A stretch of 64,000 nt of DNA from Megalonaias nervosa (GCA_016617855.1 JAECUM010003293.1:21892-85891); one strand, 5' to 3'. Shown: positions 20,970-34,780, counted from the stretch's first letter. The notes: generated by a model from the letters alone, not told the origin. Made by a program: numbers and translations.

Positions 20970-23900
20970 AAGGTGAGCAAAGAAAGTTACCACTAAAATC
21001 CATTTTGTATTTACTTACATCTCATAATTTAAATTTGTGAAGAAATAGCAGGTTCAGGAAAATGATAATAGTAAGAAAATTAGTTTCTGTAATATAAGGT
21101 AGTGATCACAGTATTAAAAGTAAAATATAGTATTACAGGTACACACACAGATAGATAGATAGATACATTGATATATAGATAGATATGGGAAAGTTATCAC
21201 TAAATTCCACATTACATTTACTCACATCTCATAATTTAAATGTGTGCATTGTTAGCAGGTGCAGCAGAATGATAATAGTACCCAAAAAAATGTGTGTAAT
21301 AATCTGTGGAGGTCAGTATTTTGTCTACACGTTAAAATCACTCTAACTTGTGCCAGGACGGTCCTATGTGTGTGATTGAATCAGACCTAGAGCACACTTT
21401 GGTCTTCTGTGCGCCTCACATGGATGTGATTGAATCGGACCTGTGGCACAATTTGTTCTTCCGTGCGCCTCAAATGTGAACAAATTGAACCTAATAAACT
21501 ACATTTCCTGCGTGTAGGGATTATACTGTTGAGGCAAATTTTAAATTTAACCTGTTACATAGGCAAAAATTTAAAGATGTTTAACCGCTTGGTTCCTGTT
21601 CAATGTGGCAAACTGTCTCATTAATGCAGATCATAGCACACTGTATTAGCGTCCAAGTAGACATGTATTTGCTAATTTTTGTTTTGGAGCAAGTCATGCA
21701 TATGGAGTGAGCAAAAGTATTATTTAATGCCAACATAACGTATTTCTCAGAAAGTACATGTAACTGCCGCCCTTACTTTCAGTTTCATGCTACATCTTTC
21801 CAACGCGGTTTAAAATTGTTGGAATCTTGTGAGACATTTTCGTAGCCTTATGTTCAGCGGCATTATGAAATAAATCATTAAGGTTCTCTAGAAAGATTAA
21901 CTTATTGAAAAGGCCTTTTGTATATTACTACTATGCAAATTTACAGAGAAAGTACATGCATACACCGTTTAATGGCTTACAAACAAACATACATACATTA
22001 CCTTTACGCCTCACTAACGGTGAATATATTGAAAGGATACAAAAGTTGTGATATATTGCGTACAAAATGTTTTTCAACATAAATGAAATCTAGAAGCATC
22101 TTATTTATCCCAGATAGTAACAATGTCTTGTTCCTATCTCCAAGAAGGCCAAGATATGTATTGGCCTTGGCAAATTAAGACAGTTCACACGTATGCAAAT
22201 TAAACCGTCAATTATTGTATCTCTACAAATATCTTCGCGTAAAGCATTGAATTACCTTTAAAGGCAACGTATCAATAGAACATTAATTAAACACATTCTA
22301 TGGATTACAGAACAAGTGTAAATACATTTGAAGGAGTCAAGAACAAAACTAACATAACATAACAATCTATTTTGATTATGGTGTTTGTAACATTTAATAA
22401 ATGCAAGCTACGCAGGTCTGTCGGAAATCATTTCATAGACTGAACTGATCAACTGACATTGCGAATGAACGAATAATACAGACAACTACTGGAATAGGAA
22501 AAAAAAATGTTTGCCTGCTTTCTTGGCACGCAGAAAGAGTTGCAGAAAATTTTGAGACTTGAACAAAAATAAAGTTGTTGAGGTTCAATGGGTGTTTCGG
22601 GAACTGCAAGCTATTAACTGCTGAATGTTTCTCATATATGACTTACAGAAATACATTGTACCAGTAAGAAGTAATAAAACATGTGCTTAACTATGTAATA
22701 TGCACAAACAACAAACTAAAGCATATTAACTTTGTTTTAGTTGATATGTGTAAATATTTAACGAATGAAGTGGAAACACTGTATTGTCACGAATGGCGAG
22801 GTCAAGAGTGACAAAGAAAAGAGTTTCTACTTCACAATCACTACAACGCTTCGCAGGTCTCTCTGGAATCATTTCATATACGCGTGAAGTAGTTTCTTAT
22901 ATTTGCTTAAAACGCAATTTTCTTTTTATGTAGTTTTAAAAATACAAACCTTCGATTTGCATGGATTCTTTTCTCATTCGTTGTGATTGATGGCTGCATT
23001 ACTACATCAAACATATGAAGTTCAGACATTTTACGATACGTTCATGACAGCTACTTTTTCGCAAAGTTGGACTGTATATATATATAATGCTTCAAATTAT
23101 GTATTTTGTCACATTAATTAATATTTATACGGGAAAATGAAAATATATTTTTGCTTGTCAACGTTGCGGGTGGGGTGTGGGTGGGTATATTGCAGAAGTA
23201 TTGACCAACTGTCCAACATACTTACAAGTGTAATATAATTAAACAGCATATTTTAATTACTGTGAGATTATCTGTAAGGATCAGGTGTGCTAGTTTTATT
23301 TATATATGCATTCAGGCATGAATTGTGAGTATTCCCTGGCATGCATTCTATTTCCGTAACAGACCCAAATTTACTATGTCGTTTAATAGCTATTTGCAAT
23401 TGACGTTGATTATTGTCTGATTTCCCCATCATTTTTGACGTGTTTATAATTATGGTAGCATGTAAATTGGCTCTTACTTTTTATTACTATATATAAGCAG
23501 GTGGTTTCATAACAATGTGTATTATTTGCCACTGAATGTAGTTGAAGCCTGGTTTTTTGTTTGCAGTTCATTTTGATGGGTTCTTAACTGGGCCATCAAT
23601 CTTTACAGATTTTAAGATTCATTCATCCTGATGTAAGGAGCGACGGCGTGGATGAAGGGTGGGAGAGACAGATTGAAAAAAAGGAAGTTTATAATTTACA
23701 ATTGGTTGAAGTTCTGACTATCCTTCGCTATGTGAAAAACATTTAACCTTAAAAGAGATAAACAACATTTCATATAAAAACTGTTACAATATCGCCGCAC
23801 TTTTTAACACAACCATTCTGTGACTCATGATAAAAAAATTATTGGATTGCGTAGTAAATTTAGTGCCAGATAAAGTCTCCGTTGTGTTCACGTCTGTTTG

Positions 23901-24009
23901 CCTCTCGAGTGAATTATTTGGAAATTCAACGTCAGAATTGCTACTCATTTGTCAGACCAAGGAATGTAGTACTTCGCTACATGTATGGTTAATATTTCGC
24001 ACCTACAGA

Positions 24010-24715
24010 TGCATCCATCGTAAACTTGTGCAAGTGGAAAGGCAGCAGACAATACAGCAGAAACCATACAGGTATCTCCTTGTAAAAGCCGGCAAAGTTA
24101 TTTCCAGCATTCTGCGGAATCGTCTTGTGTGTCTCATCAATCAAAGACTCCTATGAGAGAGCCATTATAGCTACATTGACGGGCGAGGGTAAGAGATATG
24201 AAGTTTTCAACTCGCCAGCTCCAGGAGAAATGCCATGAACAGAACTCACAACCTGTAGACGAAATTCATCGACCCGACAAAAGCCTTTGACGCAGTCAGA
24301 CGTGGAAACTGTTGACGCAGTCAGACGTGGAGTCCTTTGGTGGATATTGGCACAATTCATGTTTGCTCCTGTTGTGGATGGCGGTGAGTCATCTGTTTCA
24401 TTTACAGTCACCAATGAAGTCAAACAAGGCTGTTATTGGCCAAAGTCCACTTCTGTTGCAAGTTCCCCGCCATTCTTACTCATACCTTCTTTGACTATAA
24501 CTCTGGGATAGACATTAGAATCCAGACCGACTGCAGACTGTTCAATCTGAGAAGACTACTGGCGATGACAATTTTACATGAAGTGACTGTTCGTAATCTG
24601 ATATATGCCGACGACCGTTCCATGAATGTCAACTCTGAGTCTGACCAGAAGCTGTTACTAGTTCACTCTCCTGTAGGAGTGACTCGACATAATGTATTTT
24701 GTGGAATTTAAAGTG
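24010..24715 (+). mobile_element. Non-LTR retrotransposon reverse transcriptase fragment (left arm)
   Basis: Pieces of a LINE reverse transcriptase spread over the three + frames: VKAGKVISSILRNRL, a degraded region with TKAFD-like and RRGVLWWILAQF blocks, SVSFTVTNEVKQGC, and RNLIYADDRSMN with the catalytic-palm YADD. It is inactive because of frame changes and stops. A 17-base stretch (ACGCAGTCAGACGTGGA) is duplicated in tandem near 24,290-24,330. The 5' side is truncated by a deletion at about 24,005, and the longer version is in the right arm. Confidence 0.8.
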
Positions 24716-27700
24716 ATAATTCAAAAGACACATACAATGTCGTGAATTAAATCCCAAATAATCCTAAATGTCATATCATAGGTCCAAAATAATGCTCTGA
24801 ATGAATTACAATAGTCTTGAATATCTTGATATGATCAAGAATTTCTTTGAATGAAATCTCCATAACACAAAGTAGTGTTTGCGTCGAAGAGTAATTAAGC
24901 CATTTGTAATGCCAATGAATAATTTAAATAAATGATTTCTCTTAAATTATATTTGAACACAACTAAAACGATTAAACAGCCTCCTCTTACGATACCAATA
25001 AAGACTTTGTTTACAAAATCTCTAATTAATTACAAACTGTCACCTGATCTATAGCGCAAAATAATGCCCTGGAAGTATTTAAATGTGGGTCATTTCTAGT
25101 TGAACATTCCATCAAATTGTCACCAAGTTCCCTTGCAGATTAATATAAAGTCGCAAACAAGTTTAGGCCATAAAATCCTGAAAGCTATGGTAATATTTTG
25201 TTTACGAAAGACCGTAAACTTAAAGTACAATGTGCAATCATGGACAAAAATTAATCACACAATAAGATATACATGACACTGTAACCACTGGAGAGAACTT
25301 GTTGGCTAAATAAGTTTGAACTCAACTCAAGCAATGATACTATTTTACTTCTATGCTTTATGATTGCATCGTATCAGTAATAACCCATCCATATGTCTAT
25401 ATTATACATTTACAGGCATCTTTCTATGTTCACTATATGCATGATATCCCCCTACCCTCGTGCTGGTGGGATAGTCTCATATTTTAATGCTGCATAGAAG
25501 CATGACATGACAAACTCAAACTTTAAACAGAAAATACATATCATATTAAAAATTACTTTGTCAAACATAACCCCTAGGAAGCATACATCATAATCTGTTC
25601 ATACCAACACATGCCAACAGAGAATTCTCATTACAAACATTGCATGTCAAATGTAAATGAAGTAACCGGGCCTGGCATGGACCTTAGTATTTGACCAGGA
25701 TACAAGCCATATAACTAATTAATCTGCCTTTCTTTTAGCACATTCTTAATAAAAACACACTGCTACTACCACAGCAATATCATTTCACTGCCAATAATTG
25801 TGTTTGTAATTACAAGGTTTTTCTTGATAGCACATATATCCCCTGAATGGTTGTGTCTTTTATCTGTTATAAAACGAGTAGAAAATACTGAATGTGAATC
25901 CCTCAACGTCCAGGGTCTCTTTCAAAGCCCAACATGTATGCAACCACTACGCACCCACTAACACTTCCCATACCACTCGAAAAAGCCTTCTGTCACAAAA
26001 TAAGAGACAGTTTGACACCTACCAAATATTTAACTATCTCACTAGTATAATATTGATGGCAATGCATAATATTTAGTTGCCGTACACCTTTTCATATTTC
26101 ACGACTTTTTCCTTCACTAACAAACTGAATTAAAACAACTTAAAACACCACCCTAGACATGCGTACAGAGCTCACCAACTGATATATGAAATTGTTTCGT
26201 TCTTAAACAAACACGATGAAAGGCGCAGACATTGTATAACCAGAAATCACCAATGGATGCATTTGTCAACGTATGCCATCAGTTTAACGAGTCATGATAT
26301 GTCGAGGTGTCCTTGGAGAGGGCACTTAGCCCGTATTACCTAGATAATGCCTTTGACGTGCCTCTAAAATCGACTAAAGGAGCAAACTTACACATGTGAA
26401 TCATTATGCTATTGAATAATGCAGCTTACTGTATTGCACTTGCATGCATCATTATGCTAATGTATAATGTAGATTATGTTATTGAGCTTGCATGGGCTAG
26501 AACACGTAGTAACAAAAACAAAAGTACATTTCTAAAGTTATCTAGGACAGTGCCTTGACATGTTTAAATCCATACAAAGAAACTGAATGATATTCAGGTG
26601 GGCTTTCTATTTTTAAATCAAGATTAAAGCGGTTAATAAAAGTTGAAAAAAATCACAAGATCTGAATGATCTAGGAGACAAAATAAAATTGATCGTAAAA
26701 TATGTTTGAAGTGGCACCTCAAGTGAGCACTCAAAATCATACGTCTCAAACATGTTGAAATCGGCAGAATTATCACGGTTAGATAAATGCGTTTGAAGGT
26801 CAAATGCAGCTTGAGTGAAACGAGTGATGTATGTAAATGCACGAAACGTTTGAACGGATTAAATAGCTCGAGAAAATATATTTACCATAATTGAAGTTAA
26901 GAACTGAACCTTTACTAGACGAATGGAGCAGGGTCTTGCTGTAAAACACTCGTAGATTTGTTTTCCTAGAAATTTCAGAATAACACTATGCAAATAAAGT
27001 CGCATTTGATAATTTCCTTCTGATGTAGCCTTTCAAGATCTTGGGAGTAGTATTAGCTATTATAAACTATTTGGCTTCAAAATTATAGATTAAACAAGCT
27101 TAAACAACATCTTGTTGGATTTAAGGTTCCGTCCTACCACACTCTACCACATTCAAGTATATGCAAAATTGCCTATAGAGAATAGGCTAAGGGGTTAAGT
27201 TGTAGACAAATACATTTCGCTTAATACCAACTTATTTCGATGTTTTGAAAACCCTGTTTATTTCACTATGAACAAAAAGTTTTCTAATGATAGATTGCGT
27301 TATGTGGTCCGCACTGCTCAGATAGTGACGTAATATGGTCAATGAATTAATCGCAAAACTGAAAGTGACATCAGTCCTCTTATCTGTGAGTAGGTACGCA
27401 CTGGAATATGGAATAGTGTCCAAACGCCTTAACAATCATATATGCCTCTCATATGTCCCTTCATGCTACGCACGTAATTTCTAGGTCTTTTGTGCCTGTT
27501 CGAGTAGTATATGGGGCCACTTTAGCGACAAATGGGACTTTAACATGGGGAAAATTGGGCCTGTATAGCGTCAAAAAATATTGGGTCTTTATAGCGTCAA
27601 AAAATAGTGGGTCTGTTGAGCTACAAGGGAAATGGAACAGGTAGGGTGAAGTCACGGTACTGGACACTTATAACAATGTGGCAAGTGGCTGACCTGAATA

Positions 27701-27789
27701 CGTGCGGCTACCTAGGCAGGGACAAATACAATAGAGACATACACATAGAACCATGGTTAGAGACAGGGACTTATACAACATTACATATA

Positions 27790-28330
27790 TAGCCTCACGT
27801 AGACTTCTATGTTAAATTTGGTAATTTGCACTATAGCCTCAAAATTTATAGCCTCACGTAGACTTCTATGTTAAATTTGGTCTTTTTCACTATAGCCTCA
27901 AGATATATTGCCTCACGTAGACCGTAAAGTTAATTTTGGTCAGTTGTACAGTAGCCTCAAAATGTATAGCCTCACGTAGACTTCTATGTTAAATTTGGTC
28001 GTTTGCACTATAGCCTCAAGATTTATAGAACACGTAGACTTCTATGTTAAATTTGGTCTTTTTCACTATAGCCTCAAGATTTATAGCCTCACGTAGACTT
28101 CTATCTTAAATTTGGTTGTTGCACTATAGCCTCAAAATTTATAGCCTCACGTAGACCGTAATTTTAATTTTGGTCAGTTGTACAGTAGCCTCAAAATTTA
28201 TAGCCTCATGTAGACCGTAATGTTAAATTTGGTCGTTTGCACTATAGCCTCAAATTTTATAGACCGTATACGTATTATAGATTAAGATTGGGGCGATATA
28301 GCCTCACATTTTATAGAACACTATATATAA
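27790..28330 (+). repeat. About 60-bp minisatellite, left arm
   Basis: About nine units with the cores TATAGCCTCACGTAGAC and ACTATAGCCTCAA. Units come in variants distinguished by GTTTGCACTATAG, TTTTTCACTATAG or CAGTTGTACAGTAG. Flanked by the dispersed repeat carrying GTGACGTCAC. Non-coding. Confidence 0.85.
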
Positions 28331-29146
28331 GATTGGGACTGTAGAGTGACAATAGGAATGGAACAGGTAGGGTGACGTCACGGTACTGGACACTTGTAAC
28401 AATGTAGCAAGTGGCTGATCTGAATACGCGTGGCTACCACTCTAGGTAGAGACAAACACAATAGACAGAGAGAGAGACATATGCTAATACAAGCCCGAGA
28501 TTTATATATAAAGCATTACCTAGACCTGCAATTATGTTGGCGATGTTCATAAATTTGCATAACTGTAATGGTGCTATAAATAGCTATAATGAAGGAAAAG
28601 ACCAATGCCAAAAGGATGTGACTAAAAGTAATGCTAAAATTACTAAATTGTCCCAGAATTTAACGGAGACTAAACATGTCCCTGAACATTAGGTTACAAT
28701 GGTTTAGACTAAAATGGATAAACCTAGTAACTATTTATAGTCTCAACTTGTGTGACGATCGTGAATAAACACTCATGTATCTATTTATAATTACAACCTG
28801 TGGAAAACCCAGGTCTATATCTATAGTCTCAAACTTTCCAGCTTCAATGACGTCACTTTACTCAACACTAGAGGAATAATGGCAACAGCCGAACAAGAAA
28901 GCGAATCACATTTTTCATTTAGACCTAGTATCTATTTATATCTACAACCTGTGGAAAACCCCAGTCTATTCTTATACCCTGAAAATTTCTAGCTTCAGTG
29001 ACGTCACTGAACTGGCCGACCTGAATACGCGATACTATAGGTAGGTAGGTAAGTAGGTAGGTGAAATGAATTTGATATGGATAAAGGCAGTTTGATAGGG
29101 ACAAAGACCAATACACACACAGAAGAAAGGGAGAAAAAAAAAATCA
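28331..29146. other. Repeat-rich non-coding block of the left arm
   Basis: Contains repeated palindromic TGACGTCA sites (28,374, 28,850 and 29,000), repeated TCCACAGG-type and TATTTATA motifs, and a GTAGGTAG run near 29,040. Counterparts are in each right-arm unit. No gene. Confidence 0.5.
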
Positions 29147-29321
29147 ATATATACTATCCAAGCAAACAAATGAGAACGCATAAAACACTTATACGTATAC
29201 TATCCAAACAAGTGAACATGAACGCATAAAACATACCCATATATACTATCCACACAAACGAATGAGAATGCATAAAATATAACATATTTACTATCCACAC
29301 AAACGAACGCGTATGCATAAA

Positions 29322-29352
<31 letters not shown>

Positions 29353-29700
29353 CTATCCACACAAACGGGAAGAGAAGAAAACACATACCATATTTACGAT
29401 CTACACAAACGGACGCGAACGCATAAAACACACACACATTATACTATCCACACAAAAAGGAAGAGAAGAAAAACACACACACTATACTATCCACACAAAT
29501 GAACGTGAATGCATACAACACACTATACTATCCACACAAACGTACGCGAACGCATACAAAACACACACCATATATACTATCCACACAAACGGAAGTGAAC
29601 GCATAAAACACGCACTCTACTATTCACACAAATGAAGGAAGAGAAGACAAAACACCATATCAACTATCCACACAAACGTACGTGGATGCATTCAAACACA
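29147..29700 (-). repeat. 45-50 bp minisatellite, left arm
   Basis: About a dozen units with the core TACTATCCACACAAAC, the reverse complement of the array at 9,590-9,868. Short CA runs are interspersed. Confidence 0.85.
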
Positions 29701-29944
29701 CACATACGCACACACACACATCAGTAAATGAGTGAAGGGTTAATATTCATTTTGCCTCAATTAATGAAAACTCAAAATCCCTTTTTTAACTCATGACATA
29801 CGTGTGTAAGTGCGTGAGTGTAGGCCCTTTATCGTTCTAAAAAATCAAAACTAGCAAACACTTATGTTTTTTTCTGTCTGGTCTATTCTGGTACAAATTT
29901 TTCAATCCAATGTCACAACACAACACAACTTTAAAACGTTCATA

Positions 29945-30245
29945 GATTTATTCTGTCTTTTTTGTTCACTCTCTCTGTTTTCTGAATTTCTTCACTGTCA
30001 CAGTGTTTTCTCCTCCTCTTCTTTCTCACCTTTTTCTCACCTTCTTTTCTTCTCTTTCTTTTCTCTCTGGACATGCCGGTGGTCTTTTGCCGAGGGCACC
30101 TCTTCTTCTTCCTCATACTCCTGTTGTTTCTTAGGGCAGTCTGAAGACCAATGTCCTTTCTCTTCACAATGATAACAGGTATCCTGACTTTTGTCTCTTT
30201 TGACACTGGTATTGCTTTTTTGACGGTCTGGACATTCAAAGGGAA
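29945..30245 (-). pseudogene. CCHC zinc-knuckle protein fragment, left arm
   Basis: On the minus strand from about 30,245 the frame shows a CCHC knuckle, CYHCEEKGHWSSDC, followed by an acidic then Lys/Arg-rich tail. A poly(A) signal AATAAA follows on the same strand at about 29,950. Upstream the frame runs into a (GT)n tract, so the N-terminal part is missing. Such knuckles occur in Gag proteins and in cellular RNA-binding proteins, and I cannot choose between them. The right-arm copy is at 36,005-36,335. Confidence 0.45.
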
Positions 30246-30271
30246 TTTTATAGGGACAAACAAAGACCAAT

Positions 30272-31260
<989 letters not shown>

Positions 31261-31952
31261 TCAGTCAAAAATTTTATCGAGACCTATACGATATCGCGAA
31301 CGAGGTTCATGTAAATTTATCGTGATAAATCCGTGTGTGGAAGCTTGAACTTTTGAGAAGAAAGTTTTGAATTTAATCATATCCATATCCCCTGAACACC
31401 AAGTCTGATGAATATTTCGCAGAGTATGTGTATCGACTCCATTAAACACAACCAGAGGATTGCAGTTATCTCTGATCACTTTAGGTATTTGTGTTTATCG
31501 CTGAGTAACATTTATAATATCAGTGTTTTGTGTCTAACTCGTGAGAATATCCTAGCTGGGTTTGTTTGTCTGTCCAGCATAACATCATCGTATACTACGA
31601 GCTTATTAATACATACATCGAGATCATCCACAGATGGAGCTTCATCAATATCGGTGATAAAATCAACAATATCATTATCATCATCCAATGACTCCGTCGT
31701 CGCCAACGACTTCGCTTCTTCATTAAAATCTTTAAGCACATCGTAGCATCGCTGATCATCTACGGATGGCGCAAACAAATACAACTTACCCCACTTTAGC
31801 CATCTCATTATCAGATCAAGCAATAATTGCGTCTTACCTGACCCACATGGACCTATTATAATTGCTCTGATAGAATTTGGTAATCCTGCATGATGCTTGA
31901 TTGGCTCTTGCTTTCGTGTCGCTGAGAAATCAATGACATAATTGTTGTACAA
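31261..31952 (-). pseudogene. Polinton-type packaging ATPase (Element 2), frameshifted
   Basis: Starts at 31952 on the minus strand. Seen: P-loop GPCGSGKTQ near 31,850 with all key residues, an acidic loop, and Walker B LVVYDDVML near 31,590. After RHK at about 31,525 the frame changes, and the C-terminal part is read in the frame 31,479-31,261 (PLVVFNGVDTHTLRNI, ending HEPRSRYRIGLDKIFD). One indel separates the parts. Residues downstream of about position 60 are duplicated in the right arm. It lies 14 bases from the divergent zinc-ribbon gene. The product would drive genome packaging. Confidence 0.8.
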
Positions 31953-31966
31953 ATATAATCAATGAT

Positions 31967-32107
31967 ATGAATTTATATTGTGTTCGATGCAGAGCATCCA
32001 CCCCACCAGTAGATTAACGACAACGATAATAAAAAGAAAATAGCAAGCGTGCACTTACAGGCAAGTGTGTGAAATGTGGTACAAGCAAATACAAATTTAT
32101 TTCGTAG
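31967..32107 (+). pseudogene. Small zinc-ribbon protein (Element 2), broken
   Basis: ATG 31967 opens MNLYCVRC; the same frame ends TGKCVKCGTSKYKFIS at TAG 32105. The two CxxC knuckles, about 25 residues apart, form a zinc ribbon like small viral/Polinton proteins of the DUF5679 type. Three TAA codons in the middle (near 32,015-32,033) interrupt it. It ends directly against the PLA2 ATG, an operon-like packing. Too short for routine ORF calling; family assignment is moderately sure. Confidence 0.55.
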
Positions 32108-32488
32108 ATGACGAAGTCATCGTCGAAGACAGGTGGTGATATCGTTACTTCGCTGGGAAAATTACCAGGAACTTCGTGGGCCAAATACCCAGGAGAAAAA
32201 CATCTTTTTGGATATAATTATTGTGGTCCTGGAACCTGACTTGATATCCGACTTGACGAATGAGAGCAACCAAGACCTGGAGAGTATCCAATAAACGCAA
32301 TAGATCAAGCGTGTCACGTTCATGATGTTGCGTATAAAAACAAAGATTTACAACAACGTCACCTCGCAGATGTGACGTTGATTCAAGCGCTGAATTCTAC
32401 AAAAAGTAAATCTCTCAGGGATAAACTTGCTAGCTTCCTAGTAAAATCTGCGATGAAAGGTAAACTAGTGTTACGGGCAGGTAATTAA
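32108..32488 (+). pseudogene. Phospholipase A2-like protein (Element 2), two TGA codons
   Basis: A 127-codon frame from ATG 32108 to TAA 32486. It has the calcium-loop motif YNYCGPG, and later ACHVHDVAY with the His-Asp pair of the PLA2 active site, then RHLADVTLI. The same layout occurs in parvovirus VP1 and in some Polintons, where it helps particles breach membranes. TGA at 32237-32239 and 32261-32263 interrupt the frame; both would be single-base changes from CGA. Start chosen because it abuts the preceding stop and gives one continuous frame. Confidence 0.75.
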
Positions 32489-32506
32489 TCACAGATAACT
32501 ATAATA

Positions 32507-33487
32507 ATGGAATCGGTTTATTATAGTCCAAGAGGATATTGGAGGGGCAGAGCAGCTATTAATAAACTTGCTGAAGCAGCAAAATTTTCACGTGCTGTTG
32601 CTGCACCGTGGTTAGCACGACAGGCAATATGGCAAATCTATCTACATCCGCCTAAAAAAATTCAACACGCACATTTTGATGTCAGTACTCCCAATGAAGT
32701 TCATCAAACAGATATTTTGTTTTTACGACACGATACTATTAAAACACGTAGACGTCGTTCACGCACATACAAATGCGCATTAACGGTTGTTCACGTTGCA
32801 AGTAGGTATAAAGAAGCAGAACCACTATCAACTAAAACAGCATCTGAAGTTGCATCCGCGTTTGAATGAATTTATCAACGCGGACCCTTGCAATGGCCAC
32901 AACAATTACAGGTTAATCCTGGCAAAGAATTTCTTCGTGCAGTATCGTCGTTGATGAAGCAACATAATGTCAAAATCAGACGAGGACATACCGCAATTCA
33001 TCGCAATCAGGCAATCGTTGAACGATTTAATCGAACACTTGCTGAGAGATTATTTGGATACCAGTACGGGAAGGAAATAATTCAGGCAGATACGAGATCT
33101 CGAGATAGGGTTGCAAGATTACTAGGTGTGATAGCTGCGTTAAATAATGATATTACTCGTGGAACTTCCATGACGCCCACAGTCGCGATTACAAAAAAAA
33201 AAAAAAAAATTATACCTGTACAATGACGTGATTTTTCGAAACAACCAGTGTTTGGTAATGTGACTGTCAGATATTTATATGAACCCTTTGAACTTGAAGG
33301 GGGTAGAAAAAGAGCAACTGATCCTATCTGGAGTGTAACCACACATACAATTTCCAGCGTAGTAAGATCAATGGGTAGACCTGCAATCTACATACTAGAT
33401 TCAACTGCTCCTCAACGTGGATTTGTACGTGAACAATTGCAAGTAATTCATGAAGACACACAATTACCACCGCGTTCACTTCTGTGA
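32507..33487 (+). pseudogene. Polinton integrase (Element 2), two TGA codons and an altered active site
   Basis: One frame from ATG 32507 to TGA 33485, interrupted by TGA 32867 and TGA 33224. The core shows the first catalytic Asp in VHQTDILFL and the catalytic Glu in QAIVERFNRT. The position of the second Asp reads LQVNPGKEF, so Asp is replaced by Asn (GAT to AAT would do it). A C-terminal domain with PVFGNVTVRYLYEP follows a 16-17 base A run at about 33,192-33,208. It belongs to a different integrase subgroup from that of Element 1. The 3' end overlaps the convergent helicase gene by 12 bases. Confidence 0.8.
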
Positions 33488-34780
33488 ACTGGCGCCCCTA
33501 CGTCGATTGCATTCAAGACAGGTCAGCATCACATTTTCGCGTGTGTGATCAAGACTACTATTAATTCTGTCCACGGTAAATTGTATTGAATTATTATTCG
33601 AATACTGCCACAACATATTACAGTTACAACTTGTACAGTGATTATTCTGTCGTTGTTTCAGTGTCATTATAAATTCAACGTCGAGATCAAAATCGCGGTT
33701 ATATCTTTTTTTTTGTCAGATTGTCGATAGCCAAATAATTTTTTTTCTTGATGACAATGACGTTGTTATTTACATCATCAGTGATTTCTTTGGTTATTGC
33801 GCAATCCATAATAACCCTGTGCAACTGAGATATTTTTTTAACTCGAGATACTGCGAGAATAACTAAATTTGACCATTCGATCCGATCATCAATAATCCAA
33901 ATATTTGTATCAGAAATAGTTAATCCTTGTGATGAATGAATCGTTATAGCGTATCCTAACGTCCATGGAGATTTATCCATCGTTAACGCGCTCGTAACAA
34001 CACTGACAGATACGGCGACAATATCATTACCTACAAGTTTTTGTTTCCCATTAGTTCCTGGAATTTCAACTTCGATATTTTGTTTTCGTGTATCTCCTAG
34101 GCGATAACACAGTGGTACAGGTACATTTGAAAACCTTCATTTGTGTTTAGATAATAATTGTTCTTGCAGTGTATCTCTGACTATCTTTCTACTTGCAACT
34201 ATCAAATCAACTGGGTTCCATAAATTCCAGAAATCATTCACGGGACTTTCTGGAATTACCCCACGCATTATTTCGCACTGTATTCTGTCTGGCTGCAGTC
34301 TGCTGAACTGTTTTAATTCTTTCAGAGGTTCATCAATAGCTCTATGATCATCATCTATTTCTTCGTAATAATCTACAAACGTGCATAAGCATTCGTGTGG
34401 AAATTGTCCAACAAATGGTGGTGGTTGACCATGATCGCCACACTTTATCACAACCGTATTCTTTGATAACAGCCACGTAAGAAACATTTTAAATGCTTCC
34501 AATGACACCGTATTAATGTCATCGCAGATAATATTTACAAGAACATATTTCTCACCCATCCGCGATGGAGTCCATGCGTCTCCGCACCATGGGGAAAAAC
34601 ATTATGATACGTCTGTGATTTTACCCCTCGTTCGTTCACTTCTCTGGTGAGTGTGTGTGTGGGCGTCAGCACAATCATATCTGTGTTTCTAAATAATTCA
34701 ATCGCTCGTGTTGTTTTACCAGAACCACCACACCCATTAAGATAAACGGTTTTATGCCTAGTTATGTTTTTTTGCGCCAT
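33476..34780 (-). pseudogene. SF1 helicase with C-terminal HNH domain (Element 2), broken and 5'-truncated
   Basis: Minus strand. In order: Walker A NGCGGSGKTTRAIELF, motif II NIICDDI, motif III GDHGQPPPF, a middle region with FSRLQPDRIQCEIMRG, motif V HSSQGLTI, motif VI VILAVSRV, and at the C-terminus an HNH-type domain (CTSCNC..., FTVDRINSSLDHTRENV, CLECNRRR). Breaks: a frame change near 34,590, TGA at 34,135-34,137, and a frame change in the poly(A)/T tract at about 33,705. Its apparent start codon (34778-34780) lies exactly at the palindrome junction, so the natural 5' end is probably lost. Expected role: DNA replication or repair of the element. Confidence 0.75.

Noticed and set aside
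20890..20970. Possible replication origin in the (AT)n tract
   Set aside because: Simple (TA)n microsatellite present in both arms; no supporting elements.
24151..24423. Minus-strand 90-residue ORF over the LINE fragment
   Set aside because: Shadow of the + strand reverse-transcriptase coding sequence.
27790..28330. Possible CRISPR array
   Set aside because: Units are about 60 bases, tandem without unique spacers, vary internally, and lie in a eukaryotic context without cas genes.
32108..34137. TGA reassignment to an amino acid (alternative code)
   Set aside because: The TGA codons coexist with TAA/TAG breaks, frame changes and a lost catalytic Asp. CGA decay explains them better.
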